Origin: Ammoniphilus sp. YIM 78166
GTDB taxonomy: Bacteria; Bacillota; Bacilli; Aneurinibacillales; RAOX-1
Assembly: GCF_004522215.1 (NCBI RefSeq)
Contig: NZ_SDLR01000008.1
Span: 1-64,000, forward strand
DNA length: 64,000 nt
Reading direction: 5' to 3'
This document shows positions 43,033-51,815 of this stretch, piece after piece; the first letter of the stretch is position 1, and each line of letters opens with the position of its first letter. Under the pieces are notes generated by a model that was not told where the DNA came from, did not search any database, and was given only the letters and a program-made list of their open reading frames with translations. The position numbers and the translations under genes are program-made.

Positions 43033-44766
43033 ATGGCTTTGCCAAAGCTGAACTCCCCTCCCGATTTACAGCATGAGGCACAAAAGAGAAGAGGAGGGTT
43101 TGATTCCAAATGGCTGGTAATTGGAACCGCCATCATACTGGTAACTTACTTCGCCATTGTACCTTTGATCTTTCTTCTCTGGCAAAGTTTTAAGGGAGCT
43201 TCAGGGTTTACTATCGCGCACTACGTAAAAGCCTATACCAATCCAGAAACCCTAACTTTATTCTTCAATTCCATTCAATTCGCTGTTGGAACAACACTTG
43301 TGGCGTTTACAATCGGGTTGCTGCTCGCTTGGATGAATGAGCGCACGAATACACCGTTTAAATCGCTGTTCTATGCTTTATCCATTATACCGCTCATTAT
43401 CCCAGGTATCTTGTTTACCGTTTCCTGGATCTTACTGGCTAGCCCGGAAATCGGACTGTTCAATATCGCGCTTCAAAAGCTTTTTAATACGGACATGGTA
43501 TTCTTTAACATCTACTCGATGGGCGGGATGATTTGGGTAGATGGATTGCATTACTCGCCAATGGCTTTCCTCCTCTTGTCCGCTGCTTTCCGATCGATGG
43601 ACCCATCCCTTGAGGAGTCCGCTATGATGAGTGGGGCTGGGATACTAAAAACAGCCTACAATATCACCTTGAAGCTGTCTTGGCCCGCTATCTTTGCTAC
43701 AATGCTTATTTTATTCGTCAGAGCAATCGAATCATTTGAAGTTCCAGCTTTGCTAGGGTTGCCGGTGGGCATTCAGGTATTCACATCTTCCATTTATAAG
43801 GCGATTCATAGTTACCCAAGCAACATAGGATTAGCCTCAACGTACGCCATAACATTGATCCTGATTACTACCGGCGGAATTTACTTGCAGTCCAAGCTCT
43901 CGAGTTCAGGAAGTAAGTATTCCACGATGACCGGAAAAGGATTCCGACCGCGAACGATGGATTTGGGAAAGTGGAGATATTTCACAGCAGGATTGTTTAT
44001 CGTTTACTTCTTGCTTATCGTCATCCTGCCTTTCCTGGTCTTGGTTTGGTCCTCCTTACAGAAGTTCTATAGCGTTCCAACGGTAGAAGCCTTGAAAAGT
44101 CTGAGTTTTGATAACTACAAGTATATCTGGTCTTATCCGACTATCGGCAGATCTGTTTGGAACAGCTTCATCTTAGCAGTCGGTAGTGCAACGACGATTA
44201 TGCTTTTGACTGCAGTGATTTGCTGGATCGTGGTCAAGACGAACATTCGTGGTCGTTGGATATTGGATAATATCGCTTCCTTACCGATGGTCTTCCCTGG
44301 TATCGTTCTTGGTTTGTCTATCATGGTTCTTTATCTAAACTTTGATATCGGGGTTTACGGAACACTCTGGATTCTGTTTATCGCCTATCTTACTCGCTTC
44401 TTACCTTATGGGCTTAGATACAATACGACATCCATGCTGCAAATTCATAAGGAATTAGAAGAATCAGCTGCCATGAGTGGAGCTGGTTGGGGAACGACGT
44501 TTAGGAAAGTGATTCTTCCTTTACTTAAGCCAGGGTTCATTGCAGGCTGGATCTACATTTTGATTGTTTCCATCCGGGAGTTATCCGGCTCTATCTTACT
44601 CTATAGCCCAGGTTCGGAAGTTATTTCCATCACGATTTGGGAATTGTGGGAAAATGGCCAATATGTTCAGCTAAGTGCTTTAGGCGTCATGTTTATCATC
44701 GGCTTATTCATTCTTGTCATGTTATCCCAAGTGTTAAGTAAAAGATACGGTGTGAAAGAAATGTAA
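43033..44766 (+). CDS. ABC transporter permease, fused two-domain, Fe(III)/organic type
   Basis: 577 aa with two membrane domains fused in one chain, as in FbpB/AfuB-type importers. Each half has an EAA loop: EESAMMSGAGILKTAYNITL near 195 and EESAAMSGAGWGTTFRKVIL near 475. RBS AAAGGAGAC. With the ATPase and binding protein downstream it forms a complete importer. Annotation of this family as iron transporters is habitual; the bicupin in the operon hints at an organic substrate or a metal chelate. Confidence 0.9.
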   Translation: MALPKLNSPPDLQHEAQKRRGGFDSKWLVIGTAIILVTYFAIVPLIFLLWQSFKGASGFTIAHYVKAYTNPETLTLFFNSIQFAVGTTLVAFTIGLLLAWMNERTNTPFKSLFYALSIIPLIIPGILFTVSWILLASPEIGLFNIALQKLFNTDMVFFNIYSMGGMIWVDGLHYSPMAFLLLSAAFRSMDPSLEESAMMSGAGILKTAYNITLKLSWPAIFATMLILFVRAIESFEVPALLGLPVGIQVFTSSIYKAIHSYPSNIGLASTYAITLILITTGGIYLQSKLSSSGSKYSTMTGKGFRPRTMDLGKWRYFTAGLFIVYFLLIVILPFLVLVWSSLQKFYSVPTVEALKSLSFDNYKYIWSYPTIGRSVWNSFILAVGSATTIMLLTAVICWIVVKTNIRGRWILDNIASLPMVFPGIVLGLSIMVLYLNFDIGVYGTLWILFIAYLTRFLPYGLRYNTTSMLQIHKELEESAAMSGAGWGTTFRKVILPLLKPGFIAGWIYILIVSIRELSGSILLYSPGSEVISITIWELWENGQYVQLSALGVMFIIGLFILVMLSQVLSKRYGVKEM

Positions 44767-44784
44767 AGACTGGGAGGTGCTTTA

Positions 44785-45927
44785 ATGTTAAGAGTAAACG
44801 CTTTATATAAGGAATATCCCAATGATGCGGGTCAAGTGGTAAAAGCTGCGCAGAATATCACCTTTGAAGTGCCACAGGGAAAGCTCTTTACCTTACTTGG
44901 GCCAAGCGGATGCGGAAAAACAACAACGCTTCGATCCATTGCTGGCCTTGAGAAACCAAGTGGTGGAGAGATTAATATCGGGGAAGATGTCGTATATTCA
45001 TCCAAGAAGAACATTTTTGTTCCTCCTAATCGCCGTGATATCGGAATGGTGTTTCAGTCTTATGCGATTTGGCCTCATATGAATGTATATGAAAACGCTG
45101 CCTTCCCGCTGAGAGTGGGTAAAACGAAATATTCCAATAAGCAGATCGATGAGAGAGTCCTGCGTGCACTGCATGTCGTTGCACTCGATGGCCTAGAATC
45201 AAGATCGGCTACGAAGCTTAGCGGCGGGCAGCAACAGCGTTTGGCCTTAGCGCGTGCCTTGGTGATGGAACCTAAATTGCTTCTCTTGGATGAACCGCTA
45301 AGTAACCTCGACGCCAAGCTGAGAGAGCGAATGAGATTTGAATTAAAAAGACTGCAGCGAGATTTGGGAATTACCTCGATCTACGTCACGCATGACCAGA
45401 GTGAAGCCTTAGCTCTCTCAAATCAAATTGCGGTCATGAATGCAGGTCATATTATACAGCTAGGTTCGCCGAGGGAGATCTATGAGCAGCCGAAAAGTGA
45501 GTTTGTAGCTGACTTTATTGGGAGTACTAACTTTGTCTACGGCACGATCGTTGGTACCGGTGAAAAGCAAGGTTTATACCATGTCAAAACCGAATGCGGC
45601 CTTATAATGGCCTATTCACTAGAGACGCTGTCAAAAGGTCAAGATGTGTTGCTCTCCGTCAGACCAGAAAACCTTCATGTTACTTCTGAACGACCGCAAA
45701 CATCCAATGTGTGGGAAGGAGTTTTGGATACAAAGATATTCCTTGGAGAATACCTGGACTTTCAAGTCAAAATTGGTGAAACCATCCTGCAGGCAAGGGT
45801 GCATCCATCCATCCGAATTGATACGGGGCAAAAAGTCTTCTTAGAGGTAGATCCGCTAAAATGCATTGTCATTCAAGATGCTCAGGCTTCAAAAGAAAAA
45901 GTAGAGGTCATTAAAGAGGTTTCATAA
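44785..45927 (+). CDS. ABC transporter ATP-binding protein with TOBE domain
   Basis: 380-aa ATPase: Walker A GPSGCGKTTTL, signature LSGGQQQRLALARAL, Walker B LLLLDEPLSNLD, switch His VTHDQSEAL, and a C-terminal TOBE-like regulatory domain (about 290-370). RBS GGGAGGTG. It belongs to the FbpC/PotA group of importers, consistent with the fused permease upstream. Confidence 0.93.
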   Translation: MLRVNALYKEYPNDAGQVVKAAQNITFEVPQGKLFTLLGPSGCGKTTTLRSIAGLEKPSGGEINIGEDVVYSSKKNIFVPPNRRDIGMVFQSYAIWPHMNVYENAAFPLRVGKTKYSNKQIDERVLRALHVVALDGLESRSATKLSGGQQQRLALARALVMEPKLLLLDEPLSNLDAKLRERMRFELKRLQRDLGITSIYVTHDQSEALALSNQIAVMNAGHIIQLGSPREIYEQPKSEFVADFIGSTNFVYGTIVGTGEKQGLYHVKTECGLIMAYSLETLSKGQDVLLSVRPENLHVTSERPQTSNVWEGVLDTKIFLGEYLDFQVKIGETILQARVHPSIRIDTGQKVFLEVDPLKCIVIQDAQASKEKVEVIKEVS

Positions 45928-46003
45928 GGTGGGATGCGTCAGGAGTGTGGTTTAGAAATGAATGAAAGTTGATTGTAACAACTTTAATAGGGGGTTATCA
46001 GAC

Positions 46004-47152
46004 ATGATGAGAAGAAGGATGCGTTTTCCAATTGCTATGCTCATTATCGCTATGCTTGTTTCCTTAATGACAGCTTGTGGACAGTCAACGAGTTCTCCTC
46101 CGCCAGCAAGCAGTACCCAACCTACAAGCTCTACGCCTACCCCTGCTGACTCTCCCGGGGGAACAGTTGAATTGAAGACCGCAAAAGACATTGCGCTCTA
46201 CGAAGGGGCTGATCGGGAGCAAAGACTGATTGAAGGGGCTAAAAAAGAAGGAAAACTGACCATCTATACTTCAATGGCGATTGAAGATATGCAAAAAATG
46301 GTTGCTGCTTTTGAAGCAAAGTATGGAATCAAAGTGGATGTTTGGAGAGCCGGCTCAGAGAAGGTTGTGCAAAGGGCCGTAACAGAGACCCAGGCGGGAC
46401 GACATGACTTTGATATTGTGGAAACGAATGGACCTGAACAAGAGGCTTTACACCGGGAGGGCTTACTGCAAGAAGTCAAATCACCATACTTAAATGATTT
46501 GATTCCGGAAGCCATTCTGCCGCATAAGGAGTGGGTGGCTACGCGTCTGAATATCTTTGTCCAGGCGTATAACACACAAAAAGTAACCAAAGAGGAACTT
46601 CCAAAAACGTATGAAGACCTGCTTGATCCGAAGTGGAAGGGACGATTGGCGATTGAAGCAGAGGATTTAGACTGGTTTGCAGAGGTTATCAAGGATACAG
46701 GTGATGAAGAAAAGGGATTGCAGCTATTTAAGGACATTGTGGCTACGAATGGCTTGTCCGTTAGAAAAGGCCACACCCTGTTAACCCAAATGGTAGCATC
46801 TGGTGAAGTGCCTTTGGCCCTAACCGTTTACAACTATAAGGCTGAGCAGTTAAAGAATGAGGGTGGACCAATTGATTGGTTTGCTATTGAACCGGCTATC
46901 GCACGACCAAATGGCGTGTCCGTATCTAAAAATGCTCCACATCCATTTTCCGCTGTACTGTTCTATGACTTTATGATCAGTACCGAAGGGCAGCAAATGC
47001 TGGGCGACTTCAGCTTCGTTCCAACAAGCAATAAGGTAGATACAAAACTGAATGATATGCCAATGAAGTTTGTCGATCCGGCCGTTGTACTCGATGAAAA
47101 CGAGAAATGGTCTAAACTTTACGAAGATATCATTGTGAAGAAGTCTAATTAA
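46004..47152 (+). CDS. ABC transporter substrate-binding lipoprotein, Fe(III) family
   Basis: 382 aa. Lipobox LMTAC (Cys about 25), a Pro/Ser/Thr-rich tether (about 28-60), then an AfuA/FbpA-like binding domain beginning EGKLTIYTSMAIEDMQKMV. The usual Tyr-Tyr iron ligand motif of ferric-binding proteins is not obvious in the C-terminal part, so the ligand may not be bare iron. ATG 46004 with AGGGGG 8 nt upstream. It is followed by a hairpin and the bicupin gene. Confidence 0.88.
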   Translation: MMRRRMRFPIAMLIIAMLVSLMTACGQSTSSPPPASSTQPTSSTPTPADSPGGTVELKTAKDIALYEGADREQRLIEGAKKEGKLTIYTSMAIEDMQKMVAAFEAKYGIKVDVWRAGSEKVVQRAVTETQAGRHDFDIVETNGPEQEALHREGLLQEVKSPYLNDLIPEAILPHKEWVATRLNIFVQAYNTQKVTKEELPKTYEDLLDPKWKGRLAIEAEDLDWFAEVIKDTGDEEKGLQLFKDIVATNGLSVRKGHTLLTQMVASGEVPLALTVYNYKAEQLKNEGGPIDWFAIEPAIARPNGVSVSKNAPHPFSAVLFYDFMISTEGQQMLGDFSFVPTSNKVDTKLNDMPMKFVDPAVVLDENEKWSKLYEDIIVKKSN

Positions 47153-47163
47153 GGGGAGTAACA

Positions 47164-47179
47164 GGGGGTGTAAACCCCC
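47164..47179 (+). other. Intercistronic hairpin
   Basis: GGGGGT / ACCCCC with loop GTAA and no T-tract, between the binding-protein gene and the bicupin. It probably stabilises or processes the mRNA so that the binding protein is made in excess. Confidence 0.6.
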
Positions 47180-47224
47180 GATTCATACACTAAATTGAAC
47201 AGAATAGATGGGAGGAGCAATAAC

Positions 47225-48352
47225 ATGGCACAAGCGAAAGATGCAGTAGTTTCAGAGGATCTAGCGAAAAAGTTTGCGACCGAAAAGGAGTCGGCTTACA
47301 CCCGATGGGTTAAAAGGGAAGGACTAGACATTATTGCTGGACATTATATCCCTAATCTTCATACCGTGGAACTCAAGCCTTGGGCAAGACGTGGAGGTTC
47401 TGGAGTCTTCATTAACCATGAAGCATCAAGACATTCTAATGATTGTTATGTGTGCGAGATTCCCCCAGGCAAAAAACTAGAGCCGCAGCGGCAATTGTTT
47501 GAAGAAATGATCTATGTCCTGGATGGCAAAGGATCTACTTCGGTATGGACGTCAGAGGGCAAGCGGGTTACCTTTGAATGGCAAGCGGGTTCACTTTTTG
47601 CGATTCCGATCAATGCCTGGCATCAGCACTTTAATGGTTCGGGTTTAGCTCCTGCCCGTTTTCTTTCGGTAACGAATGGTCCGATTGTGATCAACATCTA
47701 TGATGATGAGGAATTCATCTTTAATACCGAGCATGATTTCAAGAATCGCTTTAATGGCGATCCGGATTACTTTAATAATGGGGGAGAGCAGAAAGGCCTG
47801 CTTCTTGAGACGAACTTTGTAGCGGATGCACGCAGCTTGCAGCTCATCCATGCCAAAGAACGCGGAGCGGGAGGAGGACATATCCGATTTAATATGGCTA
47901 AGGGATCGATGAACAGCCATATCTCCCAGTTCCCCGTAGCCACCTATAAGAAAGCCCACCGTCACGGTCCAGGAGCTCATGTCATCATTCTGGATGGTGA
48001 AGGATATAGCTTAATGTGGCCAGAAGACTCCGAGATCAATCGTTATGATTGGCAGGAAGGAAGTATGATTGTTCCGCCGAACATGTGGTATCACCAGCAC
48101 TTTAATACAGGTCAAAAGCCTGCTCGCTATTTAGCACTAAAGTATGAAGGCACTTCGATTCGCAATAGCAAAGGAGTCCCTAAAGCCTGGATTAGCCAGC
48201 GGGTGGGAGGAGACCAAATCGACTATGCGGATGAAGAGCAAGCAGTACGCGATATGTTCAGAGAGGAACTAGGCAAGTATGGACTAGAGCCACGGATGGA
48301 CGAAGCCTACACGAATGAATTATCAGATCTTCCGCCTAAGCCTTCAAAATAA
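47225..48352 (+). CDS. Bicupin protein with one altered metal site
   Basis: 375 aa with two cupin domains. The second has a normal motif 1 (YKKAHRHGPGAHVIILDGEG) and motif 2 (VPPNMWYHQHFN). The first has KLEPQRQLFEEMIYVLDGKG, in which the two His of HxH are replaced by Gln-Arg-Gln, while its motif 2 (IPINAWHQHFN) is kept. So only the second site should bind metal fully. ATG 47225 with GGGAGGAG upstream. It is co-transcribed with the ABC importer. The fold is shared with gentisate-type dioxygenases, but the sequence does not place it there firmly. Confidence 0.85.
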   Translation: MAQAKDAVVSEDLAKKFATEKESAYTRWVKREGLDIIAGHYIPNLHTVELKPWARRGGSGVFINHEASRHSNDCYVCEIPPGKKLEPQRQLFEEMIYVLDGKGSTSVWTSEGKRVTFEWQAGSLFAIPINAWHQHFNGSGLAPARFLSVTNGPIVINIYDDEEFIFNTEHDFKNRFNGDPDYFNNGGEQKGLLLETNFVADARSLQLIHAKERGAGGGHIRFNMAKGSMNSHISQFPVATYKKAHRHGPGAHVIILDGEGYSLMWPEDSEINRYDWQEGSMIVPPNMWYHQHFNTGQKPARYLALKYEGTSIRNSKGVPKAWISQRVGGDQIDYADEEQAVRDMFREELGKYGLEPRMDEAYTNELSDLPPKPSK

Positions 48353-48363
48353 TAGGTAAAAAT

Positions 48364-48396
48364 AGCCGAATGGGTATATTGCCTATTCGGCTTTCA
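48364..48396 (+). terminator. Terminator after the bicupin gene
   Basis: Stem AGCCGAATGGG/CCTATTCGGCT (G-T pair inside), followed by T-rich sequence. Confidence 0.85.
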
Positions 48397-48413
48397 TCAT
48401 TTTTATTAGAAAT

Positions 48414-48430
48414 GTTCCGTATAAAGGAAC
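48414..48430. promoter_or_regulatory. IclR-type box 7 (before KARI fragment-EamA-aldolase-MFS)
   Basis: GTTCCGTATAAAGGAAC, the most symmetric copy (GTTCC-N7-GGAAC), 84 bp before ATG 48515. A -10-like TAGAAT is at 48460-48465. Confidence 0.8.
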
Positions 48431-48514
48431 TCCTTCAACTTTTCTAATGAGTAACCTTGTAGAATAAAATTACTCATAACATTTTTAATTAACAGAAAAG
48501 TGGAGGTTATCATT

Positions 48515-48742
48515 ATGGAAAATGTAAACATACCCAACTATTTAACCGGAAAAAGAGTCGCCATATTAGGCTACAGCACCGGAGGGAAATCCTTTGCAGA
48601 GGAACTCAGGAATCAGCAAATCTCAGTGATCATTGGTCTACGCCCCGTAGATGATGAGTGGAGTCTTGCCGAGCAGGATGGTTTTGAGGTGCGAACACTA
48701 TGGGAAGCCGTTGAAGCGGCGGATATTATCCAGGTCTGGTAA
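48515..48742 (+). pseudogene. Truncated ketol-acid reductoisomerase-like N-terminal fragment
   Basis: 75 codons resembling the NADPH-binding start of IlvC: LTGKRVAILGYSTGGKSFAEEL, IIGLRP, ...AVEAADIIQV, then a stop where the family continues with the MLLPDE segment. Full-length KARI proteins are about 330 aa. A good RBS (GGAGG, 8 nt) and the IclR-type box upstream show that it is still expressed. No remnant of the rest is found in the other frames after the stop. Either it is a gene remnant kept as the leader of the operon or a small protein with a new role. Confidence 0.7.
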
Positions 48743-48746
48743 AAGC

Positions 48747-49706
48747 GTGGGAGAATGGTTTGCTTTATTGGCTGCTCTTTCTTTTGCCAGCTCGAATGTC
48801 ATGGTGAAAAAAGGAACGACACCTCAGTCCCGTGAGAATGGGGCATTTCTTTCCATTCTTCTCACAGCTGTTATTTCTGGAATTTTCTTTTTGGGAGCAG
48901 GATGGTTTAATGGATTTCCTGATTTTACTTCAGAAGGTATGCTGTGGTTTGCACTAGCAGGAGTCCTAACATCTTTTATCGGAAGGATCCTTCTGTTTAA
49001 TTCGATTCAGCATCTGGGTTCTGTCAGGGCTTCAGCGATTAAGCGGTTAAACCCCTTTTTTACAGTTATGATCGGTATTCTCTTCCTACAGGAGACACTT
49101 ACTAGCTTCATTATTTTAGGAATGGTCTTGATTTTTGGCAGCACCGTTGTGTTGGTCGGAGAATCCTTGGCCAATTGGCGGAACGCCAAAAAAGAAATAG
49201 CCGCTGCAATTGAACCAAGTTCTCCACCCCAACGAAGACTAGTGGCAAAAGACTTGTGGAAACTAATTGCCAGCCTTGGCTATGTGTATGGGATCGTTTC
49301 GGCCTTGGCCTATTCTGTCGGATATGTTGTGAGAAAACAAGGTTTAACGGAAATTCCAGATCCCTTTTTTGGAACCCTATTGGGAGCGATAGTGGGCATG
49401 TTGATTTTCGGACTGATATCTCTTTTTAAAGAGGCTAATCGGAGATCGATCATATCCACCTTTACCGAATTTAAGCCTTGGCTTTTTGGGGCAGGAGTTG
49501 CCACTTCCCTAGGGCAAATTTTCTACTTTATTGCTCTTCAATATAGTGGAGTTTCCCAAGTTGCCCTTATCGCTTCTACCGATGTCATATTGACCATTTT
49601 CCTTTCGGCATGGGTGTTTAAAACGCAAGAAGGAATTACGCGTACGGTTATTCTAGCCTCACTTGTAGCGATGACCGGAGCTGGATTCATTGCGTTAGGT
49701 TCATAG
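48747..49706 (+). CDS. EamA/DMT-family transporter
   Basis: 319 aa, ten membrane segments in two EamA halves (about 1-145 and 175-319). The start is taken as GTG 48747, 4 nt after the KARI fragment, because the protein then begins VGEWFALLAALSFASSN, a normal first helix for the family. There is no clear RBS, so translation probably depends on termination of the upstream fragment. Upstream in-frame ATG 48651 would add 32 polar residues that do not look like the family. Probably exports or imports a metabolite of the regulon. Confidence 0.87.
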   Translation: MGEWFALLAALSFASSNVMVKKGTTPQSRENGAFLSILLTAVISGIFFLGAGWFNGFPDFTSEGMLWFALAGVLTSFIGRILLFNSIQHLGSVRASAIKRLNPFFTVMIGILFLQETLTSFIILGMVLIFGSTVVLVGESLANWRNAKKEIAAAIEPSSPPQRRLVAKDLWKLIASLGYVYGIVSALAYSVGYVVRKQGLTEIPDPFFGTLLGAIVGMLIFGLISLFKEANRRSIISTFTEFKPWLFGAGVATSLGQIFYFIALQYSGVSQVALIASTDVILTIFLSAWVFKTQEGITRTVILASLVAMTGAGFIALGS

Positions 49707-49734
49707 AGGAATAAACGTGGGAAGGAGCAGGAAA

Positions 49735-50403
49735 ATGAGTTCTGATTTAAAGCAGATGTTAGCGGATGCGATTCGAATGATGGAAAAAGCAGAGCATCTT
49801 GATTTTAACGGGCACTTTAGCGTGCGCATACCGCATAGCGAATGGATCCTTATTAATTCGGCCTCGGCGAGCAGGAGTGCCTTAACCAAAGAAGATATTA
49901 TCGCTATTGACTTAGATGGAAACGTAGTAGAAGGTGAGGGTCGCCCCCCTAATGAGTATCCCTTGCATACACAGATTTACAAGCGCAGACCAGATGTTCA
50001 AGCGGTGGCACATACTCATCCCAAATGGTCTACTCTGTTTACCATTTCTAAAATTCCGTTGAGGCCGGTAACGATCCAAGGAGCTGTGCTGGGTCATGTA
50101 CCGGTGTTTGCGAAATCTCATTCTATCAGTAACACTCAGATTGCGGATGAATTAGCGGATAAGCTTGGGGAAAATAACATGGCTCTCATGAAAGCACACG
50201 GAGCTGTTATTGTCGGGGAAACGATTGTAGATACATTTGTACGGAGCGTATTTCTTGAAGAAAATGCCTATCGTCAATATATGGCTGGGCAGCTTGGTTA
50301 TCCCCATTCCTTGGAAGAACAGGAGATTGAGGAAATGTCTAAGTTTATATGGCAGCCAAGAAATATTCAAAAAGTATGGGACTACCATTACAGTAAACTA
50401 TAA
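49735..50403 (+). CDS. Class II aldolase/adducin-family protein 1
   Basis: 222 aa. Zinc ligands of the family are visible: HTH in VAHTHPKWST and a further His in KAHGAVIVG. Members are aldolases or, in aromatic catabolism, decarboxylases such as the 3,4-dihydroxyphthalate type. ATG 49735 with GGGAAGGAG 7 nt upstream; GTG 49717 is not supported. It lies between EamA and MFS genes downstream of IclR-type box 7, and has a paralogue at 54849. Decarboxylation of a dihydroxy aromatic acid is a fair guess. Confidence 0.85.
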   Translation: MSSDLKQMLADAIRMMEKAEHLDFNGHFSVRIPHSEWILINSASASRSALTKEDIIAIDLDGNVVEGEGRPPNEYPLHTQIYKRRPDVQAVAHTHPKWSTLFTISKIPLRPVTIQGAVLGHVPVFAKSHSISNTQIADELADKLGENNMALMKAHGAVIVGETIVDTFVRSVFLEENAYRQYMAGQLGYPHSLEEQEIEEMSKFIWQPRNIQKVWDYHYSKL

Positions 50404-50431
50404 AATCTGAGACGAAAGGAGAGGTTTACAT

Positions 50432-51667
50432 TTGAACCCTGTGATCTCCGAGCCGGAGCAGAGACCCCAGATCAAACCCGTTAAGGATCCTCCTTTCTGG
50501 GGGATATGTTTGGGCCATACCTTTACCCACTGGTATCCTGCATCCTTTTATATCATGCTGCCTTTCATCTCTCTAGAATTTGGATTTTCGATCACCCAAG
50601 CCACCTTTCTTATTACCTTTATGTATTTGGTGAAGTCCTTTGTTGGCTTGCCAATCGGGGCCGTTACCGATATGGTAAGCCGAAAGAGTATCATGATGGC
50701 CATATCCATTAGCCTTGCAGGACTTCCTTATTTATTTATGGGGATGGCTAGTACTTATTGGATGTTTCTTATCTGGGTGGCTATTATGGGGATCGGTAAT
50801 GAATTATGGCATCCTGCTTCGTTTTCCAGTTTATCCGCTCTTTATCCTGGACAGCGGGGATTTACCTTTGGTGTTCATGGAATGGCGGCTAACTTAGGTG
50901 ACCTGTTGGCGCCGGTCATCATTGGAACTCTGTTAGTTTCCATGAGCTGGAAGACAGTCATCTACTGGAATGTGTTCCCTGGCCTTTTGGTTGCCGGCTT
51001 TATCCTTATCCTCTTGAGAAATTTGAATGCTCCAGGGAAGCAGAAGAAAGAAGGTCAAGGTGCTAGCTTTGAGGAATATAAGCTAGGACTAGTGGAGTTA
51101 TTTAAGAATCGATCTGTTTTATTCATAGCATTGGCGAGTGGAATCCGATCTATGGCCCAGAATGGTCTGCTTACGTTTATCCCGTTATATCTGGCCTTTG
51201 AATTATCTCTTTCTCCATTATGGGTGGGGATTTATGTTACCATTCTGCAAGCAGGGGGCATGCTGGCAGCTCCGGTTGCGGGGCACTTTTCCGATAAAGT
51301 AGGAGCTAGGAAAGTCATCATGTCAGGAATGGTCATGACTTCGATTATGATTGTAGTTTTTGTGTTGGTGCAAAACGATTGGTTATTAATCATTTGTATT
51401 GGTTTATTAGGGTTCTTCCTTTATTCCTTAAGACCAGTTATGCAAGCATGGGCCATGGAGCGGACATCGCAAAAAATGGCAGGAACCACAACAAGCCTTC
51501 TATTTACAACTCAGTCCATTCTGTCTTCTTCATCCCCATTAATTGGCGGGCTTCTTGCTGACCAATTTGGCATGATGGCTGCCTTTTACTTTGTTGCGGC
51601 TGTGATCTTGCTAGGTAATATTGTTGTAGCTATGATTCCAAAAGAGGTAACAACAGCTTCATCCTAG
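50432..51667 (+). CDS. MFS transporter
   Basis: 411 aa with twelve membrane segments and MFS motif A-like GAVTDMVSRKSIMM after TM2, and GHFSDKVGARKVIM in the second half. TTG start with AAAGGAGAGG 7 nt upstream. It is a different MFS branch from the tandem pair at 25195, closer to FsrB/CynX-like exporters or aromatic acid permeases. The last gene of the operon under IclR-type box 7. Confidence 0.88.
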   Translation: MNPVISEPEQRPQIKPVKDPPFWGICLGHTFTHWYPASFYIMLPFISLEFGFSITQATFLITFMYLVKSFVGLPIGAVTDMVSRKSIMMAISISLAGLPYLFMGMASTYWMFLIWVAIMGIGNELWHPASFSSLSALYPGQRGFTFGVHGMAANLGDLLAPVIIGTLLVSMSWKTVIYWNVFPGLLVAGFILILLRNLNAPGKQKKEGQGASFEEYKLGLVELFKNRSVLFIALASGIRSMAQNGLLTFIPLYLAFELSLSPLWVGIYVTILQAGGMLAAPVAGHFSDKVGARKVIMSGMVMTSIMIVVFVLVQNDWLLIICIGLLGFFLYSLRPVMQAWAMERTSQKMAGTTTSLLFTTQSILSSSSPLIGGLLADQFGMMAAFYFVAAVILLGNIVVAMIPKEVTTASS

Positions 51668-51684
51668 ATGGATGAGGCTTTTTT
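51656..51684 (+). terminator. Terminator after the MFS gene
   Basis: Stem GCTTCATCC/GGATGAGGC with loop TAGAT, containing the stop codon, followed by six Ts. Confidence 0.9.
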
Positions 51685-51719
51685 CATTAATCGAATTATT
51701 GAAATTATTACTTCGAATT

Positions 51720-51736
51720 GTTCCGCATAAAAGAAC
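51720..51736. promoter_or_regulatory. IclR-type box 8 (before the ECF nickel transporter)
   Basis: GTTCCGCATAAAAGAAC, 79 bp before ATG 51816 and 26 bp before the NikR-type box. Confidence 0.78.
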
Positions 51737-51762
51737 GCATGAAACCTAAGTGCTCCTATATC

Positions 51763-51790
51763 GTGCTACTATTAATGTAATTCGTAGTAC
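51763..51790. promoter_or_regulatory. NikR-type operator of the ECF nickel operon
   Basis: GTGCTAC (51763-51769), 14 bp, GTAGTAC (51784-51790), flanked by ATATC and CGATAT. It is one or two bases per arm away from the perfect sites at 19982 and 40449, with the same N14 spacing and the same 26-bp distance to an IclR-type box. Confidence 0.68.
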
Positions 51791-51815
51791 CGATATGACT
51801 AGAGGAGGAAAATGT

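Noticed and set aside
47225..48352. Gentisate 1,2-dioxygenase
   Set aside because: It is a bicupin, but motif 1 of the first domain has lost its metal ligands and I see no diagnostic gentisate dioxygenase blocks.
51668..51815. Cobalamin or NiCo riboswitch before the CbiM-type gene
   Set aside because: The leader is short and is filled by the IclR-type and NikR-type boxes and promoter; no conserved riboswitch core is visible.
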